Assembly: GCF_003668875.1 (NCBI RefSeq) | Contig: NZ_RAWM01000075.1 | Coordinates: forward strand, 1-43,042 | Length of the DNA: 43,042 nt | DNA from: Corallococcus interemptor | Lineage (GTDB): Bacteria > Myxococcota > Myxococcia > Myxococcales > Myxococcaceae | Direction: 5' to 3' | Shown: one piece after another, positions 8,637-17,262 of the stretch | Layout: each line of letters starts with the position of its first letter | Position numbering within the stretch: position 1 is the stretch's first letter | The notes under the pieces: model-generated | What the model saw: the letters and a program-made list of their open reading frames with translations, nothing else | The model's database searches: none | What the model was told of the DNA's origin: nothing | Translations under genes and position numbers: made by a program

Positions 8637-10307
8637 ATGACGAAAGCCCTGTCGACCTCGTCGAACAGCCGTCCACGGCAACTCTTGACACGCATCCTGG
8701 AGGAGCCGGAGTTGGTCAGCATCGTGCAGGGGTTGGAAGCCCCCGTGCTGTCCAGGCTCATCGACCACATCGGCCTGGAGGACTCCGGGGAGATCGTCGC
8801 CCTGGCGACGACCGAACAGCTCAAGAAGATCTTCGACGACGACCTCTGGCGCAGCGCGAAGCCCGGCAAGGACCCGGCCTTCGACGCGGAGCGCTTCAGC
8901 CTCTGGCTCCAGGTGATGATGGAGGCCGGGGTGGAGTTCGCCGCGCAGAAGCTGGCGGAGCTGGACGAGGACCTGGTCACCCTGGCCGTCTGCAAGCAGG
9001 CGCTGGTCATCAACCTCGACGCGCTGGCGGAGCGGATGTCTGGCAACAGCCGCTCGGACGAGGATGACCTGACGGACAAGGCGCTGGAGAGCTGTCTGTA
9101 TGAGGAGTTCGCCGAATACCAGATCATCGCCAGGGACCCTCAGGGCTGGGATGCGCTCATCGCGGTCCTGGTGGAGCTGGACAAGAACCACCATGACTTC
9201 CTGATGCGGATGCTGGAACGCTGCTGCTACATCTCCACGGAGTACATCGACGACAACGGCGGCCTGTTCAACGTCCTCGACAGCGAGGAGATGCTGGAGT
9301 CGGACGTGGCGGCGGACCGCGAGGACCGGCGCGAGGCGGAGGGCTACGTGGCGCCCTCGGCGGCGGCCAGCTTCCTCGACCTGGCGCGCGTCACGCCCAC
9401 GGAGGAGCTCATCGCCAACCGCGCCACGGACCCCGTCACCCGGTCCTACTTCAAGTCGCTGGAGCGCGCCGCCAAGGAGGCGGCGGAGAAGGGGCCCACG
9501 CAGGCCCTGCCGTCCCAGAAGGTGGAGAAGTTCCTCCAGGAGCTGCGCGAGGCGGAGGTGCTGGAGGAGCCGGCCCAGCACCCACTGCTCGCCGCCGGAG
9601 CGCCGCGGGCGGCGCACACCGAACCGCTGTTCAAGCTGGCCGTCCTCGCGGTCCGCGACCGCCAGCCCAAGGCGTACATGGACCGGCTGCGCGAGCTGAG
9701 CTACCTGGCCAACGTCCTCATCTCCGGATGCAGCTACGCGGGGCGCACGTTCCGTCCGCTGGAGGCCGCGGACGCGGCGGTGGCGGTCTGCAACCTGGGC
9801 ATGGAGCGGCTCTTGCGCGACGCCGCCGGCAACCGCCCGGGGGACCCCACCGTGGATGACGCCGCGGAACTGCTGGAGCGCCAGGAGCTGGTGAAGCTGT
9901 TCCAGGTGGGATGGAGCCTCCTGCACCGCGACGTCCAGATGTTCACTGCGCGCACCCTCCAGGACGTGCTGACCCGCTTGGCCGAGGGCCAGCGCGACAC
10001 GGGGAAGTCCAAGGAGCTGACGCGGATGGCCGCCACGCTGAAGGCGGACGTCAACGCGGGCAAGCCCACCCGGTCCCGTGGCCGGCTGGACGGTCTGGGC
10101 CACGTGCTGGAGCGCCAGGTCATCGTCGCGGTGAAGGCGCTGCTCAGCGAGTACCCCTTCCTGCCGCGCGCCATCGCGGGCGGCGCCAAGGAGACGGACA
10201 AGCGCGACGCGCGGTTCATCTTCACGCAGCAGCAGATCCAGGCGGTGCAGGCGTTCGTCCAGGGCCGCCTGTTCAGCGAGGCGGCCCCTCCCGGAGCAGC
10301 CGGGTGA
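8637..10307 (+). CDS. DUF6178-like conserved protein
   Basis: A 556-residue soluble protein with no signal peptide or transmembrane helix, rich in helix and acidic residues. ATG 8637 is chosen over an upstream in-frame ATG at 8619 because GGGGGGAC lies just before it. It matches what I recall of the DUF6178 family, found mainly in Myxococcota and former Deltaproteobacteria (for example LVALATTEQLKKIFDDDLW and FLLRMLERCCY-like blocks); function unknown. It is divergent from the propeller lipoprotein. Its 3' end overlaps that of the convergent sigma-factor gene by 35 bases. Family assignment is from memory of pattern and moderately sure. Confidence 0.75.
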   Translation: MTKALSTSSNSRPRQLLTRILEEPELVSIVQGLEAPVLSRLIDHIGLEDSGEIVALATTEQLKKIFDDDLWRSAKPGKDPAFDAERFSLWLQVMMEAGVEFAAQKLAELDEDLVTLAVCKQALVINLDALAERMSGNSRSDEDDLTDKALESCLYEEFAEYQIIARDPQGWDALIAVLVELDKNHHDFLMRMLERCCYISTEYIDDNGGLFNVLDSEEMLESDVAADREDRREAEGYVAPSAAASFLDLARVTPTEELIANRATDPVTRSYFKSLERAAKEAAEKGPTQALPSQKVEKFLQELREAEVLEEPAQHPLLAAGAPRAAHTEPLFKLAVLAVRDRQPKAYMDRLRELSYLANVLISGCSYAGRTFRPLEAADAAVAVCNLGMERLLRDAAGNRPGDPTVDDAAELLERQELVKLFQVGWSLLHRDVQMFTARTLQDVLTRLAEGQRDTGKSKELTRMAATLKADVNAGKPTRSRGRLDGLGHVLERQVIVAVKALLSEYPFLPRAIAGGAKETDKRDARFIFTQQQIQAVQAFVQGRLFSEAAPPGAAG

Positions 10308-11184
10308 GGCTCAAGTCCACCTGGCTCACCACCAGCGCGGCGATGCTGTCCACCGACGCGGCGCTCACCCCCAGGCGTTCGCACAGCCGCCGCGTCGTGT
10401 CTTGCGCCACCTGCTCCCGCGCGCGGCTGAGCCACCGCGAGACGGTGGACAGGTGCACGCGGTAGAGCGCAGCGATGGCCTCCAGTGACAGCGCCTCCAG
10501 GTGGTACAGGCGCATGAGGGTGCGGTCGCGGTCGGAGAGCTCCCCCAGCGAGGAGCGTACGGCCTCCGTGAAGGCCTCGCGGTAGCGCGAGCGCAGGTGC
10601 TCCAGCTCCGGTCCCAGCTGCTCACCGAACGCGGCCTCGACGGACTCCCGCGCGGCGGCGTCGGCCCGGGTCTCGGAGCGCTTCAGGTTGAGCGCGATGC
10701 GCAGCGCCGCCACCCGCACCCAGCCGCCCAGCGCGCCTGCGCCGGTGAACTCCCCAATCTTCGGCTCGGAGCCCACGGTCGCCGTGAACAGCTTCTCGCG
10801 CAGCAGCTGCCGCACCTCCGCGACGAACGCGGGTGAGCGGTCCACTCCGGACACGAACGCGCCCACGTCGCGGAGGTACTGGTCGTCGAAGAGCTGGAGC
10901 GCGGTGCGGTCGCGCCGCAGGCACCCGAAGGCCAGGTACAGCTCCAGGAGGGCAGGGGAGGCCCCGCCCAGCACCTCCAGGAGCGTGGAGGGGGACGTCA
11001 GCCGCTCCGCGATGAAGGCGCAGAAGCCCGGGGCGTCCAGCGCCATGCCGGACCAATGGGCGCGGGCCCGCTCCACCGCCGAGGCGAGCAGGGCCTCCAG
11101 CCGCACGGGCTCCGGAAGCGCAGCCGGTGCACAGGCGGAGGCCGCGAGGAAGGCGGAGGCCAGCGGTGTGGGGTCGGAGGACAC
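10273..11184 (-). CDS. Sigma-70 family RNA polymerase sigma factor (myxobacterial type)
   Basis: A 303-residue sigma factor. Region 2-like sequence lies near the middle ([17 protein letters not shown]) and a clear region 4 helix-turn-helix near residues 205-265 ([42 protein letters not shown], quoted in part: [20 protein letters not shown]). It fits the Myxococcales-specific group sometimes called gmx1 (TIGR03001-like), with a long Ala-rich N-terminus. No anti-sigma factor is adjacent. It is divergent from serC with a 113-base gap, and its 3' end overlaps the DUF6178-like gene on the opposite strand. The regulon cannot be inferred. Confidence 0.88.
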   Translation of the reverse strand: MSSDPTPLASAFLAASACAPAALPEPVRLEALLASAVERARAHWSGMALDAPGFCAFIAERLTSPSTLLEVLGGASPALLELYLAFGCLRRDRTALQLFDDQYLRDVGAFVSGVDRSPAFVAEVRQLLREKLFTATVGSEPKIGEFTGAGALGGWVRVAALRIALNLKRSETRADAAARESVEAAFGEQLGPELEHLRSRYREAFTEAVRSSLGELSDRDRTLMRLYHLEALSLEAIAALYRVHLSTVSRWLSRAREQVAQDTTRRLCERLGVSAASVDSIAALVVSQVDLSLTRLLREGPPR

Positions 11185-11297
11185 GGTTTGGAACCTACCA
11201 TCCGCCTGACCTTGGAGGCCGCGCGCACGTTGCTGATGACCCCCGCTGTTCCACGGGCTTAGATGCCGGCGCGGTTCACTTCCAGAGGACTTCCGCC

Positions 11298-12386
11298 ATG
11301 CGCGTCATCAACTTCAATCCCGGCCCCGCCGGCCTTCCCACGGCGCCGCTGGAGCGGGCCCGGGACGAGCTGCTCGACTTCCAGGGGACGGGGATGTCGA
11401 TCATCGAGCACAGCCACCGGGGCAAGGCGTACGAGGCCGTCCACAACGAGGCCATCTCGCTCCTCAAGGAGCTGCTGTCCGTCCCGGACACGCACGAGAT
11501 CCTCTTCATCCAGGGCGGCGCCTCGCAGCAGTTCGCGCAGGTGCCCATGAACTTCCTCACGAAGGACACGTCCGCGGACTACCTGGTGACGGGCGGCTGG
11601 AGCGAGAAGGCCGTGGAGGAGGCGCGCTACTACGGCACGCCGCGCATCGCCGCGAACACGGTGAACGCGGACAAGCGCTTCACGCGGATCCCCACCCAGG
11701 CCGAGCTCCAGCTGGACCCCAAGGCCGCCTACGTCCACATGACGAGCAACAACACGCTCTTCGGGACGCAGTGGCACACGTTCCCGGACGTGGGCCAGGT
11801 GCCGCTGGTCGCGGACATGAGCTCCGACATCCTGTGGAAGCCCATCGACGTGAGCCGCTTCGCGCTCATCTACGCGGGCGCCCAGAAGAACATCGGCCCG
11901 TCGGGCATCGTCCTGGTGCTGGTGCACAAGGACTTCCTGGCGAAGGGCCGCAAGGACATCCCGAAGGTCTTCCGCTACGCGACCTACGCGGAGAACAACT
12001 CGCTCTACAACACGCCGCCCACCTTCAGCATCTACCTCTGCCGCAACGTGCTGGCGTGGATCAAGGACGTGGGAGGGGTGAAGCAGATTGAAGCGTGGAA
12101 CCGCGAGAAGGGCGAGCTGCTCTACGCCGCCATCGACCGCAACGCGGGCTTCTACCGGGCCCCGGTGGAGAAGGCGTCGCGCTCGTACATGAACGTCGTC
12201 TTCCGCCTGCGGGACGAAAAGCTGGAAGAGGCCTTCGTGGCGGAAGGGGCCAAGGCCGGCATGGTGGGCATGAAGGGCCACCGCATCACGGGCGGCATCC
12301 GCGTGTCCCTGTACAACGCGGTGACCGTGGACCACGTGAAGACGCTGGTGTCCTTCATGGACGACTTCGCGAAACGCAACGGGTAG
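11298..12386 (+). CDS. serC: Phosphoserine aminotransferase
   Basis: A 362-residue class V PLP aminotransferase that converts 3-phosphohydroxypyruvate and glutamate to phosphoserine and 2-oxoglutarate in serine synthesis. ATG 11298 follows AGAGGA and gives the canonical N-terminus [10 protein letters not shown]; the frame is open further upstream but that extension is not SerC-like. The family signatures [25 protein letters not shown] and the PLP-lysine motif [12 protein letters not shown] are intact. Serine is the precursor of glycine and cysteine, both relevant to the neighbouring cluster, but serC is a housekeeping gene and is closed off by a terminator, so I do not count it as part of the cluster. 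Confidence 0.96.
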   Translation: MRVINFNPGPAGLPTAPLERARDELLDFQGTGMSIIEHSHRGKAYEAVHNEAISLLKELLSVPDTHEILFIQGGASQQFAQVPMNFLTKDTSADYLVTGGWSEKAVEEARYYGTPRIAANTVNADKRFTRIPTQAELQLDPKAAYVHMTSNNTLFGTQWHTFPDVGQVPLVADMSSDILWKPIDVSRFALIYAGAQKNIGPSGIVLVLVHKDFLAKGRKDIPKVFRYATYAENNSLYNTPPTFSIYLCRNVLAWIKDVGGVKQIEAWNREKGELLYAAIDRNAGFYRAPVEKASRSYMNVVFRLRDEKLEEAFVAEGAKAGMVGMKGHRITGGIRVSLYNAVTVDHVKTLVSFMDDFAKRNG

Positions 12387-12403
12387 TCACCCCAGGACTC
12401 ACC

Positions 12404-12433
12404 CCGGGCGCCGCTGAAAGGCTTTGCGCCCGG
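12404..12433 (+). terminator. Rho-independent-like hairpin after serC
   Basis: CCGGGCGC (12404-12411) and GCGCCCGG (12426-12433) form a perfect 8-bp stem with a 14-base loop, 18 bases after the serC stop. No T-tract follows. It separates serC from the transporter gene. Confidence 0.55.
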
Positions 12434-12476
12434 ACCTCGGTTCGAGAAACACTTCACGCTCAGTGAGGGGGACTTC

Positions 12477-13649
12477 TTGAACCGCAATTTTTGGCTGCTG
12501 ACGCTGTGCCAGTGCTTCTTCATGCTGAACAACATCACCTTCTCGTTCGTGAACGGGCTGGTGGGCCTGGCGTTGGCGCCCGTCCCCTGGATGGCGACGC
12601 TTCCGGTGACTGGGTACGTGGTGGGCAGCGCGCTGGCCACCACGCTCGTGGCGCGCAGCCAGCGCGCCTGGGGGCGCAAGCGCTCGTTCCAGCTGGGCCT
12701 TCTGGTGGGCATGGTCGCCTCCGGCCTGTGCGCCTATGCCGCGGCGACGGGCCGCTTCTGGCTGCTCATGCTGTCCACGATGCTGGCCGGCTACTACAAC
12801 GCCAACGCCGCGCTGTACCGCTTCGTGGCCATGGAGCTCGTTGGCCCCGCCTATAAAGAGCGGTCCATCTCCTGGGTCCTGGCGGGCGGCATCCTGGGCG
12901 CGGTGACCGGCCCCAACCTGGCCCGCTACACCAAGGACATGCTGGGCACGCCGTTCACCGGCGCCTACGCGATGCTCGTGGGCTTCGCCCTGGTGGCGCT
13001 GGCCATCATGAGCTTCATCTCCTTCCCGGCGCTGCCCCGGCATGATCCCGCCCGCCCGGGCCGCACCATGCGGGAGATCGCCCGCCAGCCGGTGTTCGTC
13101 GTGGGCGTGGCCGCGTCCGCGCTGGGCTACGGCGTGATGAACCTGCTCATGTCCGCCACGCCCATCGCCATGACGCAGATGCACCACTCGTTCGACCACG
13201 CCGCCCTGGTCATCGAGTGGCACGTGCTGGCCATGTTCACGCCCAGCTTCTTCACCGGCCAGCTGATCAAACGCTTCGGCGTGCTGAAGATCATGTGGGT
13301 GGGCCTGGTGGCGAACCTGGCCTGCATCGCCATCGCGCTGTCCGGTGTCGCCTTGATGCAGTTCCTGGGGGCCCTGGTGCTCCTGGGCGTCGGCTGGAAC
13401 TTCCTCTTCATCGGAGGCACCACGCTCTTCACCGAGTCCTACCGGCCCGAGGAGAAGACCACCGTCCAGTCCTCCATGGACTTCTGCATCTACAGCACCA
13501 TGGCCGTCACCTCGTTCGCGTCCGGCGCGCTGCTCTCCGCGCGCGGCTGGGAGTTCCTCAACTGGGGCTCGCTCGTGCCCCTGGGCGCGCTGGCCGTCGC
13601 ACTCGGTTGGTTGGCTTTGCATCGGCGCGCGGCGTCACTCGCCACGTAA
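12477..13649 (+). CDS. MFS transporter
   Basis: A 390-residue polytopic membrane protein with about 11-12 hydrophobic segments and the MFS-type basic loop SQRAWGRKRS between helices 2 and 3. The start is TTG 12477, preceded by GAGGGGGAC; the N-terminus NRNFWLLTLCQCFFML is a natural first helix. The substrate is unknown. It is the last gene before the biosynthetic cluster and on the same strand, so export of the product or uptake of a precursor is a fair guess. A separate promoter-like region follows it, so it may form its own transcription unit. Confidence 0.85.
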   Translation: MNRNFWLLTLCQCFFMLNNITFSFVNGLVGLALAPVPWMATLPVTGYVVGSALATTLVARSQRAWGRKRSFQLGLLVGMVASGLCAYAAATGRFWLLMLSTMLAGYYNANAALYRFVAMELVGPAYKERSISWVLAGGILGAVTGPNLARYTKDMLGTPFTGAYAMLVGFALVALAIMSFISFPALPRHDPARPGRTMREIARQPVFVVGVAASALGYGVMNLLMSATPIAMTQMHHSFDHAALVIEWHVLAMFTPSFFTGQLIKRFGVLKIMWVGLVANLACIAIALSGVALMQFLGALVLLGVGWNFLFIGGTTLFTESYRPEEKTTVQSSMDFCIYSTMAVTSFASGALLSARGWEFLNWGSLVPLGALAVALGWLALHRRAASLAT

Positions 13650-13690
13650 CACAGCGCCTGCGTCACCCATTCATGACAAGCCGCGCCGTA

Positions 13691-13729
13691 GGTGAGCCCT
13701 TGACTCACCGTGAAGCGATCGACTAGTTA
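13691..13729 (+). promoter_or_regulatory. Promoter-like region with operator-like inverted repeat
   Basis: TTGACT (13700-13705) matches a -35 element; 18 bases later TAGTTA (13724-13729) is a poor -10 candidate. The -35 hexamer lies inside a perfect inverted repeat, GGTGAG (13691-13696) and CTCACC (13704-13709), which would suit a repressor site. The region is less GC-rich than its surroundings and lies upstream of the first cluster ligase. The -10 match is weak, so this is tentative. Confidence 0.4.
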
Positions 13730-13741
13730 ACACCCCCGGAA

Positions 13742-13756
13742 AGCGCTGGGAGCGCT
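13742..13756 (+). repeat. Hairpin-forming repeat in the leader
   Basis: The palindrome AGCGCT occurs twice (13742-13747 and 13751-13756) separated by GGG. It could fold as a short hairpin in the 5' leader of the cluster transcript, just before GAGGGGG at 13761. Confidence 0.3.
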
Positions 13757-13813
13757 GGAAGAGGGGGAAAACTGGAACCTGCATGTGACATTGCCGTCCG
13801 GCTTACGCCCCAT

Positions 13814-15274
13814 GTGAACCATGTCATCGGGCGGATTCCGGAGTGGAAGGGTGCCTTCCATTTCTACGAGGGCGGGCGCCCCGTGGTTCGCCGGGCAGCG
13901 GACCTCCAATCCGACCTCCGGAAGGCTGTCACCCTGCTGCGGCGTGAGGGTTTACAGCCCGGCGACCGCATCGGAATCGTCGGCGGCAACTGCTACACGT
14001 GGATCCTCCTCGACCTGGCCTGTATGGCTTGTGGCCTGGTCTCCGTGGGGTTTGATCCCATCCATCACCGCTGGAGGGAACTCCAGGCGGAGCTGGGGCT
14101 CAAGCGGACGTATGAGATTGCGGACGCGGCCACCCCCTGGCAGGTCCTGGGAGAGCCGCCCGCGGACGATGCCCTCACCGAGCCGCTCCTCCCGTACACC
14201 TTCGGTCCCGACGACATCATCGGGATGAAGTTCACTTCAGGCTCGACGGGTGAAACCAAGGCCATCGAGCTGAAGCGCAAGAGCGTGGACGACACGCTCA
14301 CCAACGTGCAGGGCATGTTCCACCACGGCCCGGGTGACAGGTTCCTGCTCTTCCTTCCGCTGTATTTGAACCAGCAGCGGTTCTGGATCTACTCGTCGCT
14401 CCTGTTCGACCATGACGCCGTGGTGGTGCCGTACCGGCTGGCGGTGATGGCGCTGCGCCGGGAACGCCCCACGGTCGTCATGGGCGTGCCGGAGTTCTTC
14501 ACCAGCCTCATCAAGGGGCACGACCCGGCCGTCCCGGAGCAGCGGGAGCGCTTCCGCGAGCTGCTGGGCGGCAACATCCGCTACCTGTGGACGGGCTCCG
14601 CTCCCATCAGCCTGGCCGTGCTGCAGGCCTACGCCGCCATGGGCATGCCGCTCTTCCAGGGCTACGGGATGAACGAGACCTGCATCATCTCCAAGAACCA
14701 CCCGGGGAATGATCGGCTCGGGAGCGTGGGGAAGGTCGTCCCCAGCAAGAGCGTGCGCTTCGACGACGAGGGGCAGATCCTCGTGAAGAGCGCCCACGAG
14801 GTGAACGTCCGCTACGCCAACGTCCCGGAGGACGTGAGCGCCCTGACGTTCCGCCCGGACGGGTACGTGGCGACAGGGGACCTGGGCCACCTGGACGCGG
14901 ACGGCTACCTGTACGTGACGGGCCGCGTGAAGGACATCGTCGTGCTGTCCAGCGGCCGCAAGGTCAGCCCCATCCCGCTGGAGAACCGGCTCCAGGAAGC
15001 CGCGTGCGTCGACAAGGCGGTCGTCTTCGGCAGCGGCCAGAGCCACCTCGTGGCGCTCATCTCCGCGGCCGAAGGCACCACGCCCGGAGACGTCGAAGCG
15101 GTCGTCGCCAGCGTGAACGCGCGGCTCCCGGAGGACGAGCGGATCCGCAAGTTCCTCCTCGCGCCGGAACCGCTCACCCGTGAGAACGGCCTCCTGACGT
15201 CGCAGTTCAAGGTCCGCAGGAACGCTGTCTGGGCCCGGTACGAGCGCGAGCTGCTGGCGCTCTACGGCCACTGA
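13814..15274 (+). CDS. Acyl-AMP ligase (ANL superfamily), first cluster gene
   Basis: A 486-residue adenylate-forming enzyme that probably activates a carboxylic acid with ATP and loads it onto the carrier protein encoded 47 bases downstream. Motifs: the P-loop FTSGSTGETK, YGMNETC (A5-like), TGDLGHLDADGYLYVTGR (A7/A8) and a C-terminal catalytic-lysine region SQFKVRR. The last is more like fatty-acyl-AMP/CoA ligases than NRPS A domains. The start is uncertain: the frame opens at 13727 but has no ATG; GTG 13814 gives MNHVIGRIPEWKG but lacks a near ribosome site, the closest purine tract being GAGGGGG at 13761. In hydrazino-acid pathways such as triacsin, a ligase plus carrier handles the hydrazino acid; a similar role here is inference. 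Confidence 0.85.
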   Translation: MNHVIGRIPEWKGAFHFYEGGRPVVRRAADLQSDLRKAVTLLRREGLQPGDRIGIVGGNCYTWILLDLACMACGLVSVGFDPIHHRWRELQAELGLKRTYEIADAATPWQVLGEPPADDALTEPLLPYTFGPDDIIGMKFTSGSTGETKAIELKRKSVDDTLTNVQGMFHHGPGDRFLLFLPLYLNQQRFWIYSSLLFDHDAVVVPYRLAVMALRRERPTVVMGVPEFFTSLIKGHDPAVPEQRERFRELLGGNIRYLWTGSAPISLAVLQAYAAMGMPLFQGYGMNETCIISKNHPGNDRLGSVGKVVPSKSVRFDDEGQILVKSAHEVNVRYANVPEDVSALTFRPDGYVATGDLGHLDADGYLYVTGRVKDIVVLSSGRKVSPIPLENRLQEAACVDKAVVFGSGQSHLVALISAAEGTTPGDVEAVVASVNARLPEDERIRKFLLAPEPLTRENGLLTSQFKVRRNAVWARYERELLALYGH

Positions 15275-15321
15275 GCGCGCGCCTCACCGTCATCCCCCCT
15301 TCAGACGAACGGTCTCAACCC

Positions 15322-15564
15322 ATGGACATCGTGGTTCAGGAAGTCACCCGTCAGCTCAACCAGGTCGCCGCGGGCGCGACCTTCGGCCAGGACACGGACC
15401 TGCGCAACGTGCTGGGCCTGTCGTCGCTGGCCCTGGTCTCCGTGCTCACGCAGCTGTGCGAGGCCTTCAACGTCGACATGCTGACCCTCACCGACGCGGA
15501 CCTCGCGAAGCTGGACACCGTGGGGGACCTGGTCGGGCTCTTCACCCGGGTGAAGGGGAACTAG
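15322..15564 (+). CDS. Acyl carrier protein
   Basis: An 80-residue stand-alone carrier protein. The phosphopantetheine site is LGLSSLALVSV with Ser35; the usual Asp before the serine is Ser34. Three amphipathic helices fit the family. It lies between the ligase and a GNAT (only 4 bases before the latter) and is the likely partner of the ligase at 13814. A GNAT or the C45 enzyme may act on the carrier-bound unit. Confidence 0.88.
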   Translation: MDIVVQEVTRQLNQVAAGATFGQDTDLRNVLGLSSLALVSVLTQLCEAFNVDMLTLTDADLAKLDTVGDLVGLFTRVKGN

Positions 15565-15568
15565 CCCG

Positions 15569-16183
15569 ATGAGCGGCTTCTTCTCCGACCGGAGCGTCGT
15601 CCTGGAGGACGAGGGCGTGCTCCTGCGGCCCATCGTCGCGGCGGACGTCGACGCGCTCGCGCGGGTCGCGTTCGATCCCGCCATCTGGAAGTTCTTCGTC
15701 ACGTCCATCCAGACGCGCGAAGACCTCCAGCGTTTCGTGGAAGAAGCCGTGGAGTCCACCCGGGCCGGCACCGCGCTGGCCTTCACGGTGGTGGACAAGG
15801 CGTCGGGCACCGTCGCGGGCAGCACGCGCTTCGGCAACCTGTCCGCGCGCGACCAGCGCGTGGAGGTGGGCTGGACCTGGCTGGGACGCGGCTTCCAGGG
15901 CACCGGCGCCAACACCCGCTGCAAGCGCCTGCTGATGGCCTACGCCTTCGAGCAGCAGGGCGTACAGCGCACCGAGTTCAAGACGGACGTCCTCAACCAG
16001 CCGGCGCGCCGCGCGCTGCTGAAGGTCGGCTGCACGGAGGAGGGCGTCCTGCGCTCGCACACGCTCATGCCCGGCGGGCGGCGGCGGGACACCCTCTACT
16101 ACTCGGTCCTCGCGGCCGAGTGGCCGGACGTGAAGCGGCGCCTGGACGCGCTCGTCACCCGGGGAGGCGGCGGGCCATGTTGA
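15569..16183 (+). CDS. GNAT N-acyltransferase (RimJ/RimL-like)
   Basis: A 204-residue GNAT-fold enzyme that transfers an acyl group from CoA (or a carrier) to an amine. The acyl-CoA binding loop is GRGFQGTGANTRC, preceded by the VGWTW strand and followed by FKTDVLNQPARRALLKVG, all typical of RimJ/RimL-like members. In triacsin-type pathways a GNAT N-acylates hydrazinoacetic acid, so N-acylation of a hydrazine here is a reasonable guess. Its stop overlaps the start of the C45 gene by 7 bases, which suggests translational coupling. The acceptor cannot be told from sequence. Confidence 0.85.
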   Translation: MSGFFSDRSVVLEDEGVLLRPIVAADVDALARVAFDPAIWKFFVTSIQTREDLQRFVEEAVESTRAGTALAFTVVDKASGTVAGSTRFGNLSARDQRVEVGWTWLGRGFQGTGANTRCKRLLMAYAFEQQGVQRTEFKTDVLNQPARRALLKVGCTEEGVLRSHTLMPGGRRRDTLYYSVLAAEWPDVKRRLDALVTRGGGGPC

Positions 16184-17262
16184 CGCCCCTTCGCGAGGTG
16201 ACCGTGTCGGGGGATGCCCTGACGCGGGGCGCGCAGCACGGCGAGGCGCTGCGCAAGGAGATCCAGGACTTCGTGCGGGACGACTTCGCCCGCGTGAACC
16301 GGATCCGCCACGCGCCGCTGCCGGAGTCCCGGCTCTGGCGCATCGTGGATGAACACCGCAGCGTGCTGGAGGCGGTCGTGCCGGAGCTGGCGCGGGAGCT
16401 CCAGGGGCTCGCGAGGGGCGCGGACATCCGCTACGAGGAAGCGCTGCTGCTCCAGCTGCGCCGCGAGCTGATTGGCGCTCCGGCCGGACCCGCGGGCGGG
16501 GACTGCAGCACGCTCGCGCTCCGCGACGCGCGGGGCCGCCGGCTGGCGCAGACGGTGGACCAGGACGGCCTCATCGCGGACCTGGGCATCGTCCTGCGCA
16601 TCCTCCCGGAGCGCGACGGCGCTCCGGAGGTGTTGCTGTTCACCTTCGCGGGGCTCCTGGGCTACCTGGGCCTCAACAGCTTCGGGCTCGGCGTCGCCAT
16701 CAACCTGCTGACCTCCGACGGGGCCGGGCCCGGCGTGCCGCCGTACCTGCTCGTCCGCGAGGCCCTGGCACAGCCGGACGCCGCGTCCGCCGTGAAGCGC
16801 CTGGAGGCGCTGCCCCGCGCCAGCGCCCGCGCCCTCACGCTCTTCGACGCGCACGGCGTCACCTGCTGCGAGTTCACCCCCAGCCGCCTGAGGACGTGGA
16901 CGGCCAGCACCTTCCTGCGCACGAACCACTTCCTCCACGAGGAGCTGGTCGCCGACGACCGGCTCAACATCTTCAGCCGCAACGGCTCACGCCGGCGCCT
17001 GGAGCTGCTCAAGGCGGGACTGCCGGCCGCGGTGGATGACGCGTCCACCTTCACGTTGTTCTCGGACCACTCGCTGTTTCCCACCGGGCTGTGCGCGCAC
17101 GCGGAAGGGGACCTCCGGCGTCCGGACACGGTCGCCGCGGTGGTGATGCGCCCGGACGAAGGCGCCCTGTCCGTCGTCAAGGGCAACCCCTGCCGCGCGG
17201 CCCCGCTGACGTTCCGGCTGTCGAGCGCCACCCCAGTCCTGAACGAGGCCGCCTCATGTTGA
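16177..17262 (+). CDS. C45-family acyltransferase/amidohydrolase (AAT-like)
   Basis: A 361-residue Ntn-hydrolase of the isopenicillin N acyltransferase (C45) family. Members self-cleave before a Cys that becomes the nucleophile; here that is probably Cys110 in GGDCSTLALRD. The N-terminal GAQHGEALRKEI and the later FGLGVAINLL and FLRTNHFL motifs are typical. Start ATG 16177 follows GGGGAGG and overlaps the previous stop. In this place it could remove or exchange an N-acyl group put on by the adjacent GNAT, or form an amide bond. Family is sure; role is inferred. Confidence 0.85.
   Translation: MLTPLREVTVSGDALTRGAQHGEALRKEIQDFVRDDFARVNRIRHAPLPESRLWRIVDEHRSVLEAVVPELARELQGLARGADIRYEEALLLQLRRELIGAPAGPAGGDCSTLALRDARGRRLAQTVDQDGLIADLGIVLRILPERDGAPEVLLFTFAGLLGYLGLNSFGLGVAINLLTSDGAGPGVPPYLLVREALAQPDAASAVKRLEALPRASARALTLFDAHGVTCCEFTPSRLRTWTASTFLRTNHFLHEELVADDRLNIFSRNGSRRRLELLKAGLPAAVDDASTFTLFSDHSLFPTGLCAHAEGDLRRPDTVAAVVMRPDEGALSVVKGNPCRAAPLTFRLSSATPVLNEAASC

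Noticed and set aside
11298-12386. serC as a dedicated precursor gene of the cluster
   Set aside because: It is a conserved housekeeping gene, followed by a hairpin terminator and separated from the cluster by the transporter gene.
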